A stretch of DNA of 5,994 nucleotides, taken from NCBI GenBank assembly GCA_021816165.1, contig JAKAYZ010000177.1, forward strand, positions 1-5,994. The letters run 5' to 3'. Below the pieces are notes generated by a model. It searched no databases, was not told the origin of the DNA, and worked only from the letters and a program-made list of their open reading frames with translations. Position numbers and translations under genes: made by a program. Below, piece after piece: positions 1 through 4,537 of the stretch; positions within the stretch are counted from its first letter, which is position 1; every line of letters begins with the position of its first letter. Origin of the DNA: Planctomycetota bacterium. GTDB lineage: Bacteria > Planctomycetota > Phycisphaerae > WQYP01.

Positions 1-1252
1 GCTGAAATCTTTGCCCCGGAAGTTGCGGACGGGTAATTGTGATCCGCTGCGGCATCCAGATTTGCGCCGGCAGATAACCTCTAACCTGCGAAATGCTTCC
101 ATCGCTTGGCGGATGTGCAGGGGCGGTAAAAGTGATGCCCGTAATGGGCGTGCCCCATAGCACGTGTCCGCTTCCGACGGCGGGTGAACTGCAGTGCGCA
201 ATGGCAACCGTCCCGGCAGGCAGAAGAGAATGTCCGGTTCCATCCTCGATATCCGTCAAGTAACCCGCACGTCTGGTAGAAAAGGAAACGCGCGCCGATG
301 GGTCTATAAGCAAGGTAACGCTTACCTGCATTGAGCGACGGGGGGCCGCCCAACCTTTCCAGAATTGTTGATTCTCATTAAATTTGACTCCGTTGAGCAC
401 AAAGGCAAAAGCGCCGTCAAAATAAATCGGGCATCGGGCCGACCAAGGTTGTTTGTCCTCGCCACCGGGCGTGGTAGAAGCCTCAAACTTAGGTTTAATA
501 GACCCGGGTTTGGCCTCCGCTGCACGCAGCGCCATGCGTTGAAGACGCCAGAACTCCAGCAGCACCGGAAGACGGGTCGCGTCGAGCGAGAATGTCCCCG
601 CGGTTGTCGACGAGGCAAAATGGCAAGCATCGAATAGCGATTCTGTTTGCCAGCGGTAGTGCGTGGCATGAAACAGGGTCAAATTGGCATCCTCAAAATT
701 TTTCTGGTCGATATGGACGCTTACCAGCGCACCGGGATAATACCGCTGCTGGATGGTCCGCAGGACGCGGTGCAATCGCGTGCGAGTCGCTGGCGATGCT
801 GCGTCGCCTAATTTTGTCTCAATGGCCCGCACGATCGGCCCTCGTGCCCTTTCCAAGGCTGCTTCGGCCCTCTGCACCCCGGCGAGATTGGGGCCTGCGA
901 CATTTCTGATAAGCGCCTCGACTTGGGCCATCTTCAGCGCCGGCCGGTGGTGCTCGCCATGGGTCCGTCCGCCAGCGATGAACACCAGCGCCATGATAAC
1001 CAGCAGCACCGCAGCCGCACCCGCCACCCAGAGCAACGCTCCGGGCTGTCGCACTCGCGGCTCTCCGCTACCATCATCGGCCGATTGGGCCATCGGCAAT
1101 GCGGTGGCGTTTATGGCGGGGACACTGATTGCATCGGCCTCGGGGATCGCGATGCTTATAGCACAATATTTACATTTGATCCGCTGACGCTGAAATTGGC
1201 CATCAACCCGATAGCGCCGCCGACAGGAGGGACACTCGACTTCGATCTTCAC
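1..1252 (-). CDS. MJ0042-type zinc-ribbon, single-pass membrane protein (partial, 3' end outside window)
   Basis: An uninterrupted minus-strand frame of 417 codons runs from a GTG start off the left edge. Residues 7-30 form a CPSC...CKYC ribbon (Cys7, Cys10, Cys27, Cys30), the pattern of the MJ0042 zinc-finger family. A Gly/Ser/Pro-rich linker leads to one hydrophobic helix at about residues 71-94 (GALLWVAGAAAVLLVIMALV). Residues 110-175 look helical and charged. The rest, about 275-417, is beta-rich with DGAFAFVLNGVKF, a YLTDIEDGTGHSLLP stretch and a later RGYLP, a layout I recall from beta-sandwich domains in planctomycete membrane proteins. The zinc ribbon is probably cytoplasmic and the large C-terminal part probably outside the membrane. 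GTG is the only plausible start: AGGGG lies 7 nt upstream, and the frame is closed by TAG 21 codons further up with no other start codon between. The function is unknown. The ORF is well supported; the topology is inferred. Confidence 0.85.
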   Translation of the reverse strand, partial: MKIEVECPSCRRRYRVDGQFQRQRIKCKYCAISIAIPEADAISVPAINATALPMAQSADDGSGEPRVRQPGALLWVAGAAAVLLVIMALVFIAGGRTHGEHHRPALKMAQVEALIRNVAGPNLAGVQRAEAALERARGPIVRAIETKLGDAASPATRTRLHRVLRTIQQRYYPGALVSVHIDQKNFEDANLTLFHATHYRWQTESLFDACHFASSTTAGTFSLDATRLPVLLEFWRLQRMALRAAEAKPGSIKPKFEASTTPGGEDKQPWSARCPIYFDGAFAFVLNGVKFNENQQFWKGWAAPRRSMQVSVTLLIDPSARVSFSTRRAGYLTDIEDGTGHSLLPAGTVAIAHCSSPAVGSGHVLWGTPITGITFTAPAHPPSDGSISQVRGYLPAQIWMPQRITITRPQLPGQRFQ

Positions 1253-1259
1253 AATATCA

Positions 1260-1264
1260 CCCCT
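1260..1264 (-). promoter_or_regulatory. Ribosome binding site deciding the GTG start
   Basis: On the minus strand AGGGG lies 7 nt before the GTG at 1252. No ATG occurs in this frame between the upstream TAG and the zinc-ribbon codons, so this site fixes the non-ATG start. Confidence 0.7.
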
Positions 1265-1326
1265 GAGAGCCTGTTTGCCTGACCCGATTCCCGATACAGT
1301 GACGAACGTCTGCTAAATGAACCCGA

Positions 1327-1355
1327 AGTCTATGGATTCCGGCCATAGCGGTCAA
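1327..1355 (-). promoter_or_regulatory. Sigma-70-like promoter for the zinc-ribbon gene
   Basis: Read on the minus strand, TTGACC (1350-1355) and TAGACT (1327-1332) are separated by exactly 17 bp. They match the housekeeping consensus at 5 of 6 and 4 of 6 positions. The predicted transcript starts near 1320, giving a 5' leader of about 68 nt before the GTG at 1252. This suggests that the zinc-ribbon gene is transcribed on its own rather than only by readthrough from the membrane-protein genes. Planctomycete promoters are poorly characterised, so the call rests on the general bacterial consensus. Confidence 0.55.
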
Positions 1356-1504
1356 GAGTTGCCACTACGGTTTTAAGCGGTGAGAAGCGAGCTTTGCATA
1401 GCCTGCCGCTGACGCGACCCTGTATTGGCAACTGACTGGCCCCGACCGACTGCTGCGGAATTGTCAATCCACCTTGCGCCTTTGAGCCTGCCAAGCCGTA
1501 ACAG

Positions 1505-2239
1505 TTAATGATCAGATTGTTTAATATCTTCGATGGATCGGCGAACTTCAGGGCTGAGCCAGATTTTAGACCAGGCCGGCCCGATGCCAATCATATCGAG
1601 CACCATCAGGTAACTCAGCGGGGTATGAAGGGTGTCCAAGGGCGTTCCCTCGTCGACCAGTTCCTCCGTCTTGATCCCCTCTCCGCGCCGCGCCAATTGC
1701 GCCAATATCTTAGCCGCCGGCATGGGGTTGTAGTGCTTCACCGATTGATAAATGCGCCATTGGATCGCCGCCCGCGCGAAAATTCTGGCCCAGAATGTCG
1801 GCAACTTCATAAGGATGCCCACGGGCGTATCGTCATGGAGCAAATCCAGGCCGATGGGGGCATATAAAAACGGTTTTGATTGGGGTTGCCGAATCATGTC
1901 GGCGGGTGGCTGGTGCTGAGCGCCCTGATAATAAAACAGGCCCGTCTGATATTCCGATCTAAAGGCCCACGCCAGCATGGCGAGATAGACGGCGTACAGT
2001 GCGAGAAGAAAGATCAGCACCATCATGAAACGCTCGGTGGAAGTGGTGTTGACGATTACAAAAATTACCAGCAGATAGCCAAAACCGATGGCGATGACAA
2101 AGCCGATCAATGGCGTCACAAGTGCACCGATCGCCCCGCCAATTACCCGCAGGATGACCCCTCCGACCAATGCCCGCCGCCGGATTTGCATCCGGTGAAG
2201 CCAGAATGTGGCGTCATCGGTTGGTGCGATAGTTCCCAT
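1505..2239 (-). CDS. Membrane protein with C-terminal winged-helix-like domain (second of tandem paralog pair)
   Basis: This 244-residue protein has no name I recognise. Hydrophobic stretches at about residues 24-63 (probably two close segments) and 71-93 indicate two to three membrane helices. A polar middle part (about 95-170) follows. A C-terminal domain at about 173-237 reads helix (AAKILAQLARR), helix (TEELV), helix (LDTLHTPLSYLMVLDMI) and a possible wing ending in IWL, like a winged helix. That domain aligns without gaps to the upstream neighbour, with 21 of 65 positions identical by hand count, so the two are tandem paralogs. The ATG at 2239 is chosen because AGGGGG lies 8 nt upstream. 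A longer form from 2332 would overlap the neighbour by 71 bp and lacks this support. The 22-bp gap behind the neighbour implies one transcript. A membrane-anchored regulator or scaffold is possible; no catalytic motif is visible. Confidence 0.82.
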   Translation of the reverse strand: MGTIAPTDDATFWLHRMQIRRRALVGGVILRVIGGAIGALVTPLIGFVIAIGFGYLLVIFVIVNTTSTERFMMVLIFLLALYAVYLAMLAWAFRSEYQTGLFYYQGAQHQPPADMIRQPQSKPFLYAPIGLDLLHDDTPVGILMKLPTFWARIFARAAIQWRIYQSVKHYNPMPAAKILAQLARRGEGIKTEELVDEGTPLDTLHTPLSYLMVLDMIGIGPAWSKIWLSPEVRRSIEDIKQSDH

Positions 2240-2247
2240 GTGACATG

Positions 2248-2253
2248 CCCCCT
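2248..2253 (-). promoter_or_regulatory. Strong ribosome binding site deciding the ATG at 2239
   Basis: AGGGGG on the minus strand, 8 nt before the ATG, lies in the 22-bp gap after the upstream gene's stop codon. It argues for the start at 2239 over the in-frame ATG at 2332. Confidence 0.75.
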
Positions 2254-2261
2254 GTGTCGGC

Positions 2262-3002
2262 TTAGATGGGTTCGGGCTTGATGCCGCAATCCAGTAATGC
2301 CTGATCGATGATACGTCGCTGGTCCGCGCCAAACCACACGCGCGTTCCGTCCGCCTTCATATCGATCCAGCCAAGTTGTCGCAAATATGCCAAGGTTGGG
2401 ATCAGGGTATTGCGCAGGGTTTGATTGAGCGGGAGATCATCCACGGCCACCCCATGTTGATGCTTGGCCAAATGCGTCAAAATTTCAGCCGCGGCCATCA
2501 TGTTGGCGGTCGATGAAAGGGTGCCCAGCATCTGCTGCTGAGGTCGGCTGCGTGCAACCATGCGCGGCCCAATGAAAAATGGCCGCACAAACCATTTGTC
2601 ATCGCCAGCCTCATCGCCGATCAGGTTCACACCGAAGGCGGCAAAACTTTGCAGGTCAACTTCAATTTTGTCCATGTACAAAACCTTTTCGCCCCGCGCG
2701 TCGGTACGGACAATGATCGGCTGCGCGTCGAACTGATTTTTTTCACGAAGGTAAAGCAGAGGGAGCATGATCCCTGCCGCCAGAATAAAAAACACCACCC
2801 ACCACAGATGTACCCAGCCGAAATTGGCAGCGATACTGCCCCATATGAAATAAAAAATGGTACCGAGAAAGGCCGGTGCAATGAGGCTCAGCACGATGCC
2901 GAGATAAAACATGACGATTAAATCGCGGTGCCGCTTTTCCTGTCGCGCCCGCAGCAGATCGATAACTTTATGTGTCGCCAGCCGCCATTTTTCATCAGAC
3001 AT
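2262..3002 (-). CDS. Membrane protein with C-terminal winged-helix-like domain (first of tandem paralog pair)
   Basis: This is a 246-residue protein when started at the ATG at 3002 (MSDEKWRLATHK...). A basic, amphipathic N-terminus (about 5-26, ending ARQEKRHR) leads into two membrane helices at about 27-55 and 63-85. A polar middle section with KVLYMDKIEVDLQSF and FVRPFFIGPRMVARSRP follows. A winged-helix-like C-terminal domain spans about 169-233 (AAAEILTHLAK, VDDLPL, LIPTLAYLRQLGWI, then a short strand with RVWF). By positive-inside reasoning both ends are probably cytoplasmic. It is homologous to the next gene and nearly equal in length. An in-frame ATG at 3047 would add 15 residues but has no ribosome binding site. 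The 3002 start also lacks one, yet lies 7 nt after a promoter-like -10 element. No enzyme motif is seen; a membrane-bound regulatory or adaptor role is a guess. Confidence 0.82.
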   Translation of the reverse strand: MSDEKWRLATHKVIDLLRARQEKRHRDLIVMFYLGIVLSLIAPAFLGTIFYFIWGSIAANFGWVHLWWVVFFILAAGIMLPLLYLREKNQFDAQPIIVRTDARGEKVLYMDKIEVDLQSFAAFGVNLIGDEAGDDKWFVRPFFIGPRMVARSRPQQQMLGTLSSTANMMAAAEILTHLAKHQHGVAVDDLPLNQTLRNTLIPTLAYLRQLGWIDMKADGTRVWFGADQRRIIDQALLDCGIKPEPI

Positions 3003-3009
3003 GTTTGCT

Positions 3010-3038
3010 ATTGTCGGCTTGAAACCTGCATAGGTCAA
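3010..3038 (-). promoter_or_regulatory. Candidate promoter giving a leaderless transcript for the first membrane protein
   Basis: On the minus strand TTGACC (3033-3038) and GACAAT (3010-3015) are separated by 17 bp. Transcription would begin at about 3003, next to the ATG at 3002. The -10 element lacks the important first T, so the site is weak. It lies inside the first codons of the longer reading from 3047 and therefore favours the shorter start. It could supplement readthrough from accD. Confidence 0.35.
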
Positions 3039-3146
3039 TTCCCGCATTGCAACCGACGTGATGGGTTACCTGCGCTGTATCCGCGATCAGAAATCAGTGG
3101 AACCGGTGTGATGCGACAATAAAATCCAAAGAGGCCAACGGGTGGG

Positions 3147-3998
3147 TCAGCAGCAGTAGTCGATGGCGCGAGCCAGAACCGAGCGAAGTTCCTGCCGCGG
3201 AACAATGCGGTCGACAAATCCTTTTTCCCGGAGGAATTCCGCACGCTGAAAGCCTTCAGGCAATTCCATGCGGATGGTATTGGCAATGGTACGCGGACCG
3301 GCGAAGCCGATCATGGCGCGGGGTTCGGCGTAAATGATGTCACCCAGCATGGCGAAACTTGCGGTCACACCACCGGTGGTCGGATCGGTCAGCAGACTGA
3401 TGTAAAGCAGGTTGGCGGCGGCATGGCGTGCCAGCGCTGCGGATGTTTTGGCCATCTGCATCAGACTAAGGGTGCTTTCCTGCATGCGGGCACCGCCAGA
3501 ACAGGAGACCACAATCAGCGGAAGTTTCAAGTCCGTAGCGGTTTCAATGGCCCGTGTAAGTTTTTCGCCGACAACTGTTCCCATGGAACCGGCCAAAAAT
3601 GAAAAATCCAATACGGCCAGCACCACGCGGCGACCCTTAATGTAGGCAAGACCGCTGACCAATGCGTCGCCTGAACCGGTGGCGGCGCGTGCTTCTTCCA
3701 GTTGCTGGGCGTAGGCTTTCTTGGCTTTGAAGCCGAGCGGATCGGTCACCTTTAACTGCGAATCGCTCTCTTCAAAACTGCCGGTGTCCACGAGCATTTC
3801 AACTCTCTGCCGGGCATTAACGCGAAAATGATGGCCGCAGTAAGGGCAACAATGGAGTTGCTCTTCCATCTCCTTGCGGTAAACCATACGCGTGCAGCCG
3901 GGACAGCCAAGCCATAGACCGACCGGTACATCCACATTTTTTCTTGTTGCTGTAAATCGCATGTTGTTATCGGGGATCACTTCCGTAAGTTCAGCCAT
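3147..3998 (-). CDS. accD: Acetyl-CoA carboxylase carboxyltransferase subunit beta
   Basis: AccD with AccA forms the cytoplasmic carboxyltransferase of acetyl-CoA carboxylase. It transfers the carboxyl group from carboxybiotin on AccB to acetyl-CoA, making malonyl-CoA for fatty acid synthesis. The 283-residue length is normal for the family. A four-cysteine zinc ribbon lies at Cys32, Cys35, Cys51 and Cys54 (GCPGC...CPYC). The crotonase-like carboxyltransferase core follows, with conserved DFSFLAGSMGTVVGEK (131-146), SCSGGARMQES (165-175), LMQMAKTSAAL (179-189), DPTTGGVTASFAMLGD (205-220) and GFAGPRTI (231-238). The glycine-rich stretches match the oxyanion-hole and CoA-binding segments of the family. 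The ATG at 3998 has AAGGA 11 nt upstream, slightly long spacing. accA is not in the window, so the partner is encoded elsewhere. The two membrane-protein genes lie downstream on the same strand after a gap of about 144 bp, and a sigma factor gene is divergent upstream. Confidence 0.98.
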   Translation of the reverse strand: MAELTEVIPDNNMRFTATRKNVDVPVGLWLGCPGCTRMVYRKEMEEQLHCCPYCGHHFRVNARQRVEMLVDTGSFEESDSQLKVTDPLGFKAKKAYAQQLEEARAATGSGDALVSGLAYIKGRRVVLAVLDFSFLAGSMGTVVGEKLTRAIETATDLKLPLIVVSCSGGARMQESTLSLMQMAKTSAALARHAAANLLYISLLTDPTTGGVTASFAMLGDIIYAEPRAMIGFAGPRTIANTIRMELPEGFQRAEFLREKGFVDRIVPRQELRSVLARAIDYCC

Positions 3999-4009
3999 GA
4001 ATCGTTCAT

Positions 4010-4014
4010 TCCTT
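4010..4014 (-). promoter_or_regulatory. Ribosome binding site of accD
   Basis: AAGGA on the minus strand lies 11 nt before the accD ATG at 3998. The spacing is at the long end of the usual range, which may mean modest initiation efficiency. Confidence 0.5.
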
Positions 4015-4120
4015 TTGCTAGCTCTGCGTCATCGGTGACACTTGAACGTTCAGCCTCGCAGCGAACCAATGCCGTGCTTGGGAATTGCCGGCGATCAATG
4101 ACCCATTACCGTCCCCTCTC

Positions 4121-4149
4121 GCAGGTAGATCGTAGCAGGCTGCACCTGC
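4121..4149 (-). repeat. Overlapping inverted repeats in the accD leader
   Basis: On the plus strand GCAGGT (4121-4126) is the reverse complement of ACCTGC (4144-4149). A second GCAGG (4135-4139) can pair with the same CCTGC (4145-4149) across a 5-nt loop. In the accD transcript the two hairpins would compete for one strand, and only one can form at a time. No poly-U run follows, so this is not a rho-independent terminator. Confidence 0.4.
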
Positions 4150-4182
4150 AAAGCGTGCCACATGATCCCTGCACCATTCAAT

Positions 4183-4211
4183 ATGATAAGCATTTGTTAA
4201 GGCCATCGCAA
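4183..4211 (-). promoter_or_regulatory. Sigma-70-like promoter for accD
   Basis: On the minus strand TTGCGA (4206-4211) and TATCAT (4183-4188) are separated by exactly 17 bp, matching the consensus at 4 of 6 and 5 of 6 positions. Transcription would start near 4176 and leave a leader of about 178 nt before accD, long for a simple housekeeping gene and containing the competing hairpins at 4121-4149. Confidence 0.5.
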
Positions 4212-4299
4212 CCGGTTTTATGCCGCTACTGCAACCGAACCACATATTCCACATAACTTTCTTTATTACATGCGCTTACACCGAAACTTTCAGCCATTT

Positions 4300-4334
4300 T
4301 TTGCGCCAATTCAGGCTAAAGGCCGTGGCGCAAA
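4300..4334. repeat. Inverted repeat with TTTGCGCC arms
   Basis: TTTGCGCC (4300-4307) is the exact reverse complement of GGCGCAAA (4327-4334). Inside the loop, GGC (4314-4316) and GCC (4322-4324) can extend the stem around TAAAG. Neither strand has a T-run following the stem (a T-run precedes it on the plus strand), so it does not fit an intrinsic terminator. TTGCGCCAA is repeated directly at 4486-4494, nearer the sigma gene, which makes an operator-like role possible. Confidence 0.45.
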
Positions 4335-4362
4335 TTGGGCTGGATTACGGCCGGCCGAGCTT

Positions 4363-4392
4363 TTCGCAACGGTGCCAATTGTGTGTTATAAG
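4363..4392 (+). promoter_or_regulatory. Weak promoter candidate for the sigma factor gene
   Basis: TTCGCA (4363-4368) and TATAAG (4387-4392) are separated by 18 bp. The -10 matches 5 of 6 consensus positions and the -35 matches 4 of 6. The start would be near 4399, about 139 nt before the TTG at 4538. It lies between the inverted repeat at 4300-4334 and the repeated TTGCGCCAA at 4486-4494. This is the best plus-strand candidate, but not a strong one. Confidence 0.35.
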
Positions 4393-4523
4393 ACGCAGGT
4401 TAAGCAGCTTGGCTATTAAAATTTGAGCATTTCTCCGCTGATGCCCCAGAATCAGAATCGATGGTGAATATTTTGCCTCGCCAAATTGCGCCAACCGATG
4501 TAGAATATGGGGTGTACCACGCG

Positions 4524-4529
4524 TAGGAG
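4524..4529 (+). promoter_or_regulatory. Ribosome binding site deciding the TTG start of the sigma factor
   Basis: TAGGAG ends 8 nt before the TTG at 4538. The frame is closed by TGA at 4439-4441 and has no ATG or GTG between that stop and the TTG, so this site fixes the rare start codon. Confidence 0.75.
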
Positions 4530-4537
4530 TTGCGGAC

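Larger units (their letters stand above)
3999..4537. other. Divergent intergenic region between accD and the sigma factor gene
   Basis: These 539 bp separate two divergent genes. I find no tRNA, no convincing protein gene and no terminator. The stretch contains a promoter candidate for each direction, a predicted 178-nt accD leader with two mutually exclusive hairpins near 4121-4149, and three TTGCGCC motifs, two of which make an inverted repeat at 4300-4334. Short frames of up to about 85 codons occur on both strands but have no family features or ribosome binding sites. Confidence 0.7.

Noticed and set aside
365..1282. Plus-strand reading frames of about 90-144 codons opposite the zinc-ribbon gene
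   Set aside because: They lie antisense to a 417-codon frame with clear domain features and show no family motifs themselves.
1462..1467. Perfect TTGACA on the minus strand between the membrane-protein and zinc-ribbon genes
   Set aside because: No -10-like hexamer lies 16-18 bp downstream; the TTGACC-N17-TAGACT pair nearer the gene is better.
1687..1704. GCGCCAATTGCGCCAA repeat as another copy of the intergenic TTGCGCC motif
   Set aside because: It lies inside the second membrane-protein gene and encodes the conserved ILAQLARR helix, so coding explains it.
2240..2332. N-terminal extension of the second membrane protein from an ATG at 2332
   Set aside because: It would overlap the upstream gene by 71 bp and has no ribosome binding site, while the ATG at 2239 has AGGGGG 8 nt upstream and gives a length equal to the paralog.
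3003..3047. Longer start (ATG at 3047) of the first membrane protein
   Set aside because: No ribosome binding site precedes it, and the 15 extra codons overlap a promoter-like pair of hexamers. It is not excluded, only less likely.
4018..4254. Minus-strand 78-codon frame in the accD/sigma intergenic region
   Set aside because: It spans the accD promoter candidate and leader, lacks a ribosome binding site and has no recognisable protein features.
4300..4334. Inverted repeat as a rho-independent terminator
   Set aside because: The T-run precedes the stem on the plus strand and reads as A residues after it on the minus strand, and no gene ends here in either direction.
4501..4506. TAGAAT as a -10 element of the sigma gene
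   Set aside because: No acceptable -35 lies 16-18 bp upstream; the nearest TTG-containing hexamers give spacers of about 9 or 22 bp.
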